Positions 1-5,387 of a stretch of 5,908 bases of DNA are shown here, in pieces (within the stretch, counting starts at the first letter, position 1; each line of letters starts with the position of its first letter). A program made the translations under genes and the position numbers. The notes under the pieces are model-generated. The model ran no database searches. It was not told where the DNA came from and was given only the letters and a program-made list of their open reading frames with translations. Source of the DNA: Actinomycetota bacterium (GTDB lineage Bacteria > Actinomycetota > Geothermincolia > Fen-727 > JAQURN01). The stretch is from NCBI GenBank assembly GCA_028715585.1, contig JAQURN010000086.1, positions 1 to 5,908 of the forward strand, in the 5' to 3' direction.

Positions 1-211
1 TGATGAGATTGGTATCCGGCTCCACAATCCCCACCCAAGCCATTTTGAACCCTCCCTCCTCAACGAGGATACGGCAAATCTCCAGATACAACTCCTGGGG
101 CTCCGCAGCCTTTGCCGCCGCCCTTCCGGCCAGGCGAAGAACCGAGTATAGCCTTTGCGCGCGACGAAGTCCCCGCTCCATCGCCTCTTTGTTATCGGTT
201 ACTTCCCCCAT
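1..211 (-). CDS. GAF-domain signalling protein, N-terminal fragment (runs off window)
   Basis: This is the first 70 codons of a minus-strand gene that continues beyond the left edge. It starts with ATG at 211, preceded by a GGAAAGG-like ribosome site about 8 bases upstream. Residues 7-38 are helical, charged and Arg/Ala-rich. They are followed by LYLEICRILVEEGGFKMAWV, which closely resembles the opening of GAF domains in bacterial sensor proteins, where this helix-strand leads into the ligand pocket. Such domains usually sit in front of a PAS, histidine-kinase or GGDEF output module, but none is visible here, so the output is unknown. It has no signal peptide or membrane segment in the visible part, suggesting a cytosolic sensor or the cytosolic start of one. 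The gene begins 41 bases after the tRNA-Thr gene in the same direction. The GAF call is from family resemblance; kinase versus cyclase cannot be decided. Confidence 0.72.
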   Translation of the reverse strand, partial: MGEVTDNKEAMERGLRRAQRLYSVLRLAGRAAAKAAEPQELYLEICRILVEEGGFKMAWVGIVEPDTNLI

Positions 212-252
212 CTGAGACCCTTTCCGCAAACGAGAAACATCAAAAAGCCAAG

Positions 253-328
253 TGGAGCCGGCGCGCGGATTCGAACCGCGGACCTGCTCATTACGAGTGA
301 GCCGCTCTGCCAACTGAGCTACACCGGC
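253..328 (-). tRNA. tRNA-Thr (anticodon CGT)
   Basis: On the minus strand a full cloverleaf can be folded. The 7-bp acceptor stem GCCGGTG/CGCCGGC has one G-U pair. The D arm carries AGTTGGCAGA. The anticodon stem GCTCA/TGAGC encloses the 7-base loop CTCGTAA, giving anticodon CGT, which reads the threonine codon ACG. The T arm contains GGTTCGAATCC. The discriminator base is T and the CCA end is encoded in the gene (253-255), which fits bacteria. The total is 76 bases including CCA. No pseudo-stems or intron are seen. Confidence 0.96.
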
Positions 329-495
329 ATTTAGCAATGAAAATAAAAAATTTTGCCTCGGAGCCTATTCAAGATTATAAGCAAAAATGGATATGCCTGG
401 GAGAGGTGATTTCGGTGATTGCCGCGTGAAAAGCGAAGGGACTTTACTCATATCATAGCGAATATGAAGGCTGCGGTAATCTCGGGTCACGGCAT
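329..495. other. gene-free spacer between tRNA-Thr and terminator
   Basis: No convincing coding frame on either strand. It holds the possible tRNA promoter and an A/T-rich run near 334-355. Otherwise nothing is recognised. If a second leader-B-A unit once existed to the left of the 122-base repeat, this is where its genes would have been, but no remnant of them is visible. Confidence 0.6.
374..379 (-). promoter_or_regulatory. possible -10 element for tRNA-Thr
   Basis: A perfect TATAAT on the minus strand lies about 45 bases upstream of the tRNA 5' end. No good -35 hexamer is seen at 16-18 bases further upstream (TCCCAG at spacing 17). This is a weak assignment based on one hexamer and its position. 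Confidence 0.3.
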
Positions 496-528
496 AAAAA
501 AACCGCAACCCCTATCCGAGGGTCGCAG
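496..528 (-). terminator. intrinsic terminator
   Basis: On the minus strand a 9-bp stem (arms at 528-520 and 511-503, CTGCGACCC with GGGTTGCGG, two G-U pairs) with an 8-base loop is followed at once by seven T residues (502-496). This is a textbook Rho-independent terminator for leftward transcription. It would end transcripts of the gene B-gene A module. It lies only 14 bases beyond the left copy of the 122-base repeat. Confidence 0.85.
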
Positions 529-542
529 ACTTTCGGTCGCTT

Positions 543-664
543 GCTTTATGTCAGGGTAAAGCTATAGCGGACACTCTTTCTCAGAGGGGCCACCAGAGAA
601 CTCGCGAAATTGCTCTTACGGCTTTGCCTGACTTCATCATATGTAAGGTGAAAGACAGCCCGAA
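543..664 (-). repeat. 122-base direct repeat, left copy (followed by terminator)
   Basis: This stretch matches 2714-2835 without gaps over 122 bases, with 14 mismatches by my count (about 89% identity), in the same orientation. Inside are inverted arms at 550-562 and 621-632 (GTCAGGGTAAAGC with GCTTTGCCTGAC, one bulge, one T-G pair). A small hairpin (CTCT/AGAG) and a central element around CTCGCGAAATT lie between them. It contains no coding frame of note. In the direction of the neighbouring genes it lies past the end of gene A and just before an intrinsic terminator. The strand is given as that of the genes; the sequence alone does not prove which strand is transcribed. Confidence 0.9.
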
Positions 665-743
665 AACGCGGATATGTTTAATTTAGACGGCAACGCACCA
701 ATTGATCTTGCTACGGTCTAAGTCCCGTACACCAAGACTCAAG
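665..743. other. spacer between repeat and gene A remnant
   Basis: It has no coding frame, hairpin or promoter that I can support. It separates the left repeat copy from the remnant of a second gene A 3' end. Confidence 0.5.
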
Positions 744-785
744 CTAGAGGTCCCCACCGATTATGTCTCCGGTAGTGGCGTCAAC
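744..785 (-). pseudogene. remnant of a second gene A 3' end (PepSY-like C-terminus)
   Basis: On the minus strand these 42 bases read VDATTGDIIGGDL followed by a TAG stop. This is nearly the same as the last residues of gene A (VDAITGDIIGGN, then LAW and TGA). At DNA level 747-786 and 821-860 share 38 of 40 bases. Similarity stops just upstream at 787, where a clean reading frame is lost, so only the last 13 codons survive. It is most simply the tail of a former paralogue or duplicate of gene A. A recent short duplication of the live gene's end is an alternative, but the changed stop context argues that it had its own history. Confidence 0.75.
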
Positions 786-811
786 CGATTTAACCCCAAG
801 CAATGGAAAGT

Positions 812-1879
812 TCACCAGGCGAGGTTCCCACCGATTATGTCTCCGGTAATGGCGTCAACCCACACTTCCATGAACATATCTTCGCCATCCAGAGCCCGGA
901 CGAGCCAAGCCAGGCGGTTCTTCCGTTCAATAATGGGAGTCATTCCCTTGCTGGCTTCTTCCGCCAGCTTGTCACTGAAGTTCCAGTTCGGAATCACGTA
1001 GGCCAGAGTTGCCGATGTGGGTACCTTTATCTTGTCGTAGCGAGCAACAGCCTCGGGGACATCATTAAAAACTTGCTTCATGTGCTCTATGCGGTCAACG
1101 ATAATGCCCCTTGCGAGGGAAGCTGCCTGTTCCTCTTTTATGCGGGGCTTCACATCCGAGCAATCTTCTGCAATGTCATTTCGACCCATGTTTATAAGAA
1201 GGCCATCCGCCCTCAGCATTAAGCAAGCAGCAGGTTGCATGTAATATGGGATACCGGATTTGGGAGCCCGCTTCGCATCAATCATGTAAATATCGACACC
1301 GGTTGGACTTCCACGCTGCGCGGTAATGGAATAGCCAACATTCTTCGGGCGTTTAAGGTTATGCGAATCCGCAAATGATGTAGATAGCTCTTGAAGTTTG
1401 CGCAGCAGCACTTTTGCCTTCTTTATTGCTTCATCTTTAGGGATGGGAATAACTTTGACATTAGGGTCATCATATGGACCGAGGTTTTGAAGGTCAAGGA
1501 TTGTGCAGTCTTCTGTCTTGATGGAGACAAATAGGCCTGGGCCAGATATCCTCATTACATTAGAGCCCTTGCCGGTTTCGAAGACCTTCTCCACTTTAAT
1601 CGAGGCAACGTCCTCACGAGGGATAGGCTGTTCCTCTGGGAAAACCACCTGCCTACACAGCACATAGAATTCACGCGCAGCCTGTTCATCTATTTCCCTG
1701 TTTTCTCCCGTGTCGACAGGGTCTAAGAGTACCTCTCCCTCTGTTTTTACAAGCTTTACCCCATCAGCGGGCTCCCTCGATGGCGGTTTGCCTCTAACTG
1801 CAAAGACATATGCGCCACCTATTCCAAGAAGCACCACGATGACGCAGCCTATAGTTAAGTATTTCCATTTTTTAATCAA
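812..1879 (-). CDS. gene A: membrane-anchored protein with PepSY-like C-terminal domain
   Basis: This 355-aa protein starts with TTG at 1879. The start is chosen because GAGGAGG (1893-1887) lies exactly 7 bases upstream; an upstream TTG at 1909 has no such site. Residues 2-7 are basic (IKKWKY), residues 8-28 form one hydrophobic helix without a clear cleavage site, and the rest is predicted outside the membrane. Around 146-160 a lysine-rich helix (PKDEAIKKAKVLLRKL) resembles the helix of PepSY/YpeB-type domains. The last 33 residues (LAWLVRAL, then MEVWVDAITGDIIGG) match the closing hairpin of a PepSY domain, with its typical V-D-x-x-T-G-x-I-I pattern. PepSY domains are known mostly as peptidase propeptide, inhibitor or regulator modules. 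The middle is unrecognised. It lies 82 bases after gene B with no terminator seen between, so the two are probably co-transcribed. The molecular role is not established. Confidence 0.75.
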   Translation of the reverse strand: MIKKWKYLTIGCVIVVLLGIGGAYVFAVRGKPPSREPADGVKLVKTEGEVLLDPVDTGENREIDEQAAREFYVLCRQVVFPEEQPIPREDVASIKVEKVFETGKGSNVMRISGPGLFVSIKTEDCTILDLQNLGPYDDPNVKVIPIPKDEAIKKAKVLLRKLQELSTSFADSHNLKRPKNVGYSITAQRGSPTGVDIYMIDAKRAPKSGIPYYMQPAACLMLRADGLLINMGRNDIAEDCSDVKPRIKEEQAASLARGIIVDRIEHMKQVFNDVPEAVARYDKIKVPTSATLAYVIPNWNFSDKLAEEASKGMTPIIERKNRLAWLVRALDGEDMFMEVWVDAITGDIIGGNLAW

Positions 1880-1886
1880 TTTAAAG

Positions 1887-1893
1887 CCTCCTC
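1887..1893 (-). promoter_or_regulatory. ribosome binding site deciding the gene A start
   Basis: GAGGAGG on the minus strand, 7 bases before TTG at 1879. This fixes the start to a TTG codon rather than the longer frame that begins at 1909. Confidence 0.8.
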
Positions 1894-1961
1894 GTCTTTT
1901 TCCAAGCAATCGCCTACTACATTAGACGCAGAAAGACCTTCTTTGGTTCCCTCTAGGATGC

Positions 1962-2681
1962 TCAAGGATAAACCCCACTCCAATTGCGATCTCCATAGAA
2001 TCTAAGCTGGGGTACCCACCCTTCATATCCGTTAACATTTAAGTTCGCAATCGCGTTATCCCAGGCGTTACCCATTTTCCAGCCATTGCTTGCGAGTGCT
2101 ATCCAGAATCCGTATTCGTAGAAATAAATCTGGTTGCTGTAGCTATCACCCGCCACGCCAACAAAGGATGTGCGACTACCATAACCTTGGGCAATCGGAG
2201 GAATCCCAAAGGTTCTTGGCCATTCTGCTTGATTATTCATTTGAAAGCAGGGCCATAACTCAACAAATGGTATTTTATGGTTACGATATTGGTTGCATAG
2301 GTAGCAGGAGATAGTTTCGCCGGGCTGACTTTTAAACCATGGATTGGGATAATTTATGCCCCCATGCGAAACAACTCGCCATAACCTTGCATTCGTATTT
2401 CTAAGGGTGCCATTCAGCACATTATTCCAGGTGAAGTCATTTCTCCAGTAATACGTGGTCGAGTAGTAAAGTTGTTGGGCGTACGTATTGACGAGCCAAC
2501 CCGTTTGAGAAGCAGGATGAGTTAAATGCTCCCAGTCATAATCATAGATCACGTATTGCTTCATTTGCCCAGATGAGAAGGCAGGGCTTAGAGGAATCAT
2601 CGTTATTGCAAACACCAACAGAAAGATGGGAATTCGCCTCAAGAATGAACTTCTGTTGCCTACATGAGGGTGCCCCTTCAC
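1962..2681 (-). CDS. gene B: secreted protein with His-Gly/Cys arrangement, possible caspase-like fold
   Basis: This 239-aa protein starts with GTG at 2681, with AGGAGG 8 bases upstream. Residues 10-16 are basic (RSSFLRR), 17-31 are hydrophobic and SPAFSS follows, which is a Sec signal peptide likely cut near residue 34-37. The mature part is rich in Tyr, Trp and Asn, as in many exported proteins. Two hydrophobic stretches end in potentially catalytic residues: LWRVVSHGG (His106-Gly107) and FVELWPC (Cys145). They are followed by RTSFVGVAG and WIALASNGWKMGNAWDNAI. A strand ending in His-Gly and a later strand ending in Cys is the layout of clan CD (caspase/gingipain-type) peptidases and inactive relatives. 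This is inference from pattern only; the family is not recognised. A CxxC pair (126, 129) could form a disulfide or bind metal. It precedes gene A in a likely operon and carries the 122-base repeat as its leader. Confidence 0.75.
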   Translation of the reverse strand: MKGHPHVGNRSSFLRRIPIFLLVFAITMIPLSPAFSSGQMKQYVIYDYDWEHLTHPASQTGWLVNTYAQQLYYSTTYYWRNDFTWNNVLNGTLRNTNARLWRVVSHGGINYPNPWFKSQPGETISCYLCNQYRNHKIPFVELWPCFQMNNQAEWPRTFGIPPIAQGYGSRTSFVGVAGDSYSNQIYFYEYGFWIALASNGWKMGNAWDNAIANLNVNGYEGWVPQLRFYGDRNWSGVYP

Positions 2682-2689
2682 GGGTATCC

Positions 2690-2695
2690 CCTCCT
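2690..2695 (-). promoter_or_regulatory. ribosome binding site of gene B
   Basis: AGGAGG on the minus strand, 8 bases before GTG at 2681, supporting the GTG start. It directly abuts a palindrome (2696-2709), so its accessibility could depend on local RNA or DNA structure. Confidence 0.8.
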
Positions 2696-2709
2696 CTTAA
2701 GCCCTTAAG
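2696..2709. repeat. 14-base inverted repeat CTTAAG-N2-CTTAAG before gene B
   Basis: Two self-complementary CTTAAG hexamers separated by CC (GG on the minus strand) make a perfect 6-2-6 palindrome. It lies between the 122-base repeat and the gene B ribosome site. It could be an operator for a dimeric regulator. As RNA it would form a poor hairpin because the loop is too short. The left copy of the repeat has no such sequence after it. Confidence 0.6.
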
Positions 2710-2713
2710 TATG

Positions 2714-2835
2714 GCTTTATGTCAGGGCAAAGCTATAGCGGACACTCTCTATGAGAGGGACCACCAAAGAATTCGCGAAATTGCTCTTTCTGCTTTGCCT
2801 GACTTCATCATATGTAAAGTGCAGCACCGCCCGAA
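2714..2835 (-). repeat. 122-base direct repeat, right copy (leader of gene B)
   Basis: This is the ungapped counterpart of 543-664, in the same orientation relative to the genes. It ends 32 bases before the gene B start codon and begins about 14 bases after a TATAAT motif, so it would make up nearly the whole 5' leader of the gene B mRNA. Inverted arms at 2721-2733 and 2792-2803 close the element. Inside, CTCTC-TAT-GAGAG (2746-2758) forms a small hairpin and AATTCGCGAAATT sits centrally. On the minus strand CCCTCT (2759-2754) is complementary to the gene B ribosome site. It could be a regulatory leader RNA, a small non-autonomous mobile element, or both. No known riboswitch class could be matched by eye. 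Confidence 0.9.
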
Positions 2836-2848
2836 CGATTTGTCAGCC

Positions 2849-2854
2849 ATTATA
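2849..2854 (-). promoter_or_regulatory. possible -10 element for the gene B-gene A operon
   Basis: A perfect TATAAT on the minus strand, followed by GGCTGAC. Transcription would start near 2842, just before the 122-base repeat. No convincing -35 is seen at normal spacing (CGCATG at 17), so an activator or another sigma factor might be needed, or the match is chance. Confidence 0.4.
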
Positions 2855-2940
2855 TCGCCAGCGGGAGCGGGCATGCGGATTGTTTCTGAACATTCCCGAC
2901 AAAATCCTGCGACTAATTGTTAGTGTTTCACACCTTTGAC

Positions 2941-2990
2941 CCCGCTCCGGAAAGCAGGGGTAAATGCCCCGTGGAGGAAAGGAGCGAGGC
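2941..2990. other. stable hairpin with purine-rich internal loop
   Basis: Read on the plus strand, CGCTCC (2943-2948) pairs with GGAGCG (2981-2986), and GGGG (2957-2960) pairs with CCCC (2967-2970) around the loop TAAATG. Flanking CC and GG extend the lower stem past a bulge. The two sides of the internal loop, GGAAAGCA and GTGGAGGAAA, are both purine-rich and each contains GGAAA. There is no U-run after either end, so it does not look like a terminator. It may be part of a structured RNA or a protein-binding site; the transcribed strand is unknown. Confidence 0.5.
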
Positions 2991-3048
2991 AATGGAAAAG
3001 AGTGTCTAACGTCAACTGCTTCCGAGTTGAGCGACATCTAGAATTAAG

Positions 3049-3074
3049 GCCTCCTAGCCCCTAGGGGGGCAGGC
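3049..3074. other. G/C-rich hairpin downstream of porB
   Basis: GCCT-(CCTA)-GCCCC-TAGG-GGGGC-AGGC folds into a 9-bp stem with a 4-base bulge. On the minus strand it is followed by CTTAATTCT, which is not a proper U-tract. It could be a weak or Rho-assisted terminator, or a 3' stabilising structure for the por mRNA, about 140 bases past the porB stop. Confidence 0.4.
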
Positions 3075-3214
3075 GCTTACCTTGCTTGTGTTTTGCCTAC
3101 TTTGCTTATCGCACCCGAGACTGCCAACAAGCCCTTTCGCGCCATATACTCATTCGATTCTGGTGGCGGTTCCTTTGTGTTTAAGATGAGAAATCCAGGG
3201 CGAAGGGGAGAATC

Positions 3215-4150
3215 TCACAAAAGATGTTCGGGCACCGTTCCCTGTAGCCTGCGGATGGATTCGGTGATTTCTTTCTCCAATTTTTCTTCCGCTTCCTTTC
3301 CTTCCTCGCTAGAAGCAACTCCCCGGAACCGCCCTTGCGCTTCGAGGTACTCCTTTATGGGCTTCTTCTTCACCGTCCCCTCGATGATGTGCTTCGTAAC
3401 AGAGGTGAAGGATGTCTTGCCATTCTCGTGCTCATATAGAAGCCACATGCCGGTTTGTACTGACATTCTGCTTATCTCGATGAGCTTGTTTGATGGGAAT
3501 TTCCAGCCTGGAGGACACGGCGCCAGAAGCTCGATGTATTTGGTTCCCTTTATCCTTGTTGCTTTGCTAATCTTGTGAAAAAAATCGAGAGGGTAGGCAA
3601 GCGAAACTGTCGCTACGTACGGCACATGATGAGCAATCATAATCTGCGCTATATCCTTTCGTGGTTGCACCTTACCCGCAGGCGTTGTAGTGGTCCATGC
3701 CCCCAGGGGCGTGGCTCCGCTCCTCTGGGTTCCCGTATTCGAATACATCTCGTTGTTGTAGCAGAGATATATAAAGTCTGTCTCCCTCTCCGCTGCCCCT
3801 GATAGAGACTGAATTCCTATGTCGTAGGTCCCTCCATCGCCAGCCCAAACCAATATGGTAGGCTCTTCCTCTATCTCCCCTCGCTTCTTTAACACCTCTA
3901 TCGCCGCCCTTACGCCAGAAGCGCTTGCGCCTCCTGTGGCAAACGCGACGTTCAAAAGGGGGAGGTTGATTGACGAATATGGGTAGGAACCCTGGAGAAC
4001 GGATGTACATGACGCGACAACAATCAGGATGGTGTTGGAACCACATGCCTTGAGCGCAATTCTCAGTCCAAGGCTAGAAGGGCATCCCTGACATGCCGCG
4101 CTTCCCGCAAGAAACAGCTCTTCTTCTGGAAGGTCCTTATAGCTTACCAG
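3215..4150 (-). CDS. porB: pyruvate:ferredoxin oxidoreductase, beta subunit (non-canonical start)
   Basis: The beta subunit binds thiamine diphosphate (TPP) and one [4Fe-4S] cluster. With the start used here (CTG at 4150) it is 311 aa, the normal length. Cluster ligands would be Cys20 and Cys23 (ACQGC), Cys48 (ASC) and Cys212 (LLAPCPPGW). The TPP motif is GDGG at 104-107 followed by YNNEMYSNTGTQRSGATP near 131. The C-terminus is a charged helix. The first in-frame ATG, GTG or TTG is the TTG at 3955, which would cut off 65 residues and three cluster cysteines, so the true start must be upstream. CTG at 4150 lies 7 bases after AGGAG of GGAGGAGAGGG. A one-base deletion in a frame beginning with ATG at 4178 is the alternative. 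The gene is last of the por operon, beginning 25 bases after porA. Function is near certain; the start is not. Confidence 0.93.
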   Translation of the reverse strand: MVSYKDLPEEELFLAGSAACQGCPSSLGLRIALKACGSNTILIVVASCTSVLQGSYPYSSINLPLLNVAFATGGASASGVRAAIEVLKKRGEIEEEPTILVWAGDGGTYDIGIQSLSGAAERETDFIYLCYNNEMYSNTGTQRSGATPLGAWTTTTPAGKVQPRKDIAQIMIAHHVPYVATVSLAYPLDFFHKISKATRIKGTKYIELLAPCPPGWKFPSNKLIEISRMSVQTGMWLLYEHENGKTSFTSVTKHIIEGTVKKKPIKEYLEAQGRFRGVASSEEGKEAEEKLEKEITESIRRLQGTVPEHLL

Positions 4151-4175
4151 CTTCCCTCTCCTCCATTCGCGCCCA

Positions 4176-5387
4176 TCATGAAACCTCTCTCTTGAAACGC
4201 TCGAGCATCTCCCGCGTCACCTTGTGTGCGTCAGTGACATGTGAATCCCTCCAAGATTCCTCTGGGAGTTTCCTATCCCAAGCATCCATCGCCGAGCGGG
4301 CTATCAACTTAAAGGTTACGTCTCGCCCCCCCAATCCAACTATAATGCCCCAGGCAGGCATATCAACGTGACCATATATCGCGGCTTTTGTCTCATTGAA
4401 GAGAACCCCTCCAATGCCGTAAGAACAGTCACGGTCTATAACCAACAAGTCCTTGCAACCCAGGCACGCTTTCCTTATTTCTTCCACAGGAAACGGCCTC
4501 AAGAAGCGGACACGGAGAAGTCCAGCGCGATAGCCCGCGTTGCGGAGCTCATCCACCGCTACCCTCGCTTCAGCGGCAATACTACCCATGGCAATTATCA
4601 AGTGGTCCGCGTCCTCTACCATGTATTCGTCAACGAGATCCCCGTGCCACCGCCCAAAAACATCCCTGTAATCGGATGCCACCTTTCTTATCACGCCCTT
4701 CGCGTTTTGCTGACCCTCGTGCATAGATTGCCTCGTCTCGCTAAAATCGTCGGGATACACCACCGATCCGTGCGTAGCGGGAATGCGGGTATCGAGCTTC
4801 CAGATTGGCTTATAAGGAGGCAGGAATCTATCTACCTCTTCCACCTCTGGTACCTCCACGCCCATATATGTATGAGACAAAACAAATGCATCCATGTTGA
4901 GCATGAGTGGGAGCGAGACAGATGGGTCCTCGGTTATTCGATAAGCCTGTATGAGCGTATCCACAACTTCCTGGTGAGAGGAAACATAAACCTGCATCCA
5001 CCCCGTGTCTCTCTGGCTTATCGAATCCTGGTGGTCACACCAGATATTCCATCCTGGGCCAATAGCGCGATTCACGTTCACCATCACAGGGGGGACGCGT
5101 AATCCGGCCGCGTAGTGAAGCATTTCATGCATGTAGGCGAGACCATGAGCACTGGTCGCGGAGAATGCCCTGGCGCCGGTTATGGAGGCAGCAATGAGAG
5201 CCGCGCACGCGCTGTGCTCAGACTCCACAGGTATGTACTCCACATCCATCTCCCCTGAAGTAGCGAGGTCAGCTATTTTTTCTATCACCTGTGTCTGTGG
5301 AGTTATGGGATAGGCAGAAACAACCTCTACTCTCGCCGAACGCGCCGCAAGAGCCACAAGGTGGTTGCCCGTCTCTAAAACCTTCAC
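4176..5387 (-). CDS. porA: pyruvate:ferredoxin oxidoreductase, alpha subunit
   Basis: The start is the GTG at 5387: AGGAGG (5400-5395) is 7 bases upstream, and GTGA overlaps the porD stop, giving 403 aa, the usual size. A longer frame from 5441 has no better site. Near the N-terminus are AYPITPQT (PITPQT at 27-32) and VESEHSA (Glu55, Glu57), the pyrimidine-domain signature in which a glutamate activates TPP. FSATSAHGLAYMHEMLHYAAG follows at about 76-96. The second half begins with DADHLIIAMGSIAAEARVAV and LLRVRFLRPFP, the transketolase C-terminal-like (domain II) fold. With porB it forms the TPP active site that decarboxylates pyruvate and passes the acetyl group to CoA. Pyruvate is inferred from closeness to PorA and from the companion subunits; another 2-oxoacid cannot be fully excluded. 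It is cytosolic. Confidence 0.95.
   Translation of the reverse strand: MKVLETGNHLVALAARSARVEVVSAYPITPQTQVIEKIADLATSGEMDVEYIPVESEHSACAALIAASITGARAFSATSAHGLAYMHEMLHYAAGLRVPPVMVNVNRAIGPGWNIWCDHQDSISQRDTGWMQVYVSSHQEVVDTLIQAYRITEDPSVSLPLMLNMDAFVLSHTYMGVEVPEVEEVDRFLPPYKPIWKLDTRIPATHGSVVYPDDFSETRQSMHEGQQNAKGVIRKVASDYRDVFGRWHGDLVDEYMVEDADHLIIAMGSIAAEARVAVDELRNAGYRAGLLRVRFLRPFPVEEIRKACLGCKDLLVIDRDCSYGIGGVLFNETKAAIYGHVDMPAWGIIVGLGGRDVTFKLIARSAMDAWDRKLPEESWRDSHVTDAHKVTREMLERFKREVS

Larger units (their letters stand above)
2836..3214. other. gene-free region between porB and the gene B leader
   Basis: About 380 bases with no supportable gene on either strand. It contains the TATAAT site and two hairpins (2941-2990 and 3049-3074), listed separately. 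The stretch 3075-3214 just after porB holds nothing that I recognise. No T-rich intrinsic terminator is seen right after porB. Confidence 0.6.

Noticed and set aside
112..300. Plus-strand 62-aa frame ending in ADSNRGPAHYE
   Set aside because: It is the antisense reading of the T and anticodon arms of the tRNA-Thr gene, a well-known false ORF pattern.
543..664. Similarity of the repeat to the cyclic-di-GMP-I (GEMM) riboswitch (GGCAAAGCTATAG piece)
   Set aside because: Only a short string around CAAAGCTA resembles it. The paired GGGACGCAAAGC core and the second stem with receptor are not present in either orientation.
702..1222. Plus-strand frames of 99 and 139 aa
   Set aside because: They are antisense to the gene A 3' end and its remnant; their shared peptide (PTDYVSG) arises only from the duplicated 40 bases. 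They have no ribosome site and no recognisable family.
543..2835. CRISPR array
   Set aside because: There are only two copies, 122 bases each, about 2 kb apart with genes between; no short regular repeats or spacers.
543..2835. Insertion sequence or composite transposon
   Set aside because: No transposase is encoded, and no target-site duplication is evident at the repeat edges. Genes B and A do not resemble mobility genes.
2843..3037. Minus-strand 64-aa frame in the gap before gene B
   Set aside because: No ribosome site; Arg/Pro/His-rich composition without family resemblance; it spans the hairpin and the TATAAT region.
3093..3578. Plus-strand 161-aa open frame
   Set aside because: It is mostly antisense to the 3' part of porB, with no family resemblance.
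3672..4046. Minus-strand 124-aa frame overlapping porB
   Set aside because: It is out of frame with porB, whose conserved TPP and cysteine motifs lie in the other frame across the same bases.
4368..5102. Plus-strand 244-aa open frame
   Set aside because: It is fully antisense to porA, which has clear family motifs. Composition is His/Arg/Tyr-rich as expected of a shadow frame, and no ribosome site is seen.
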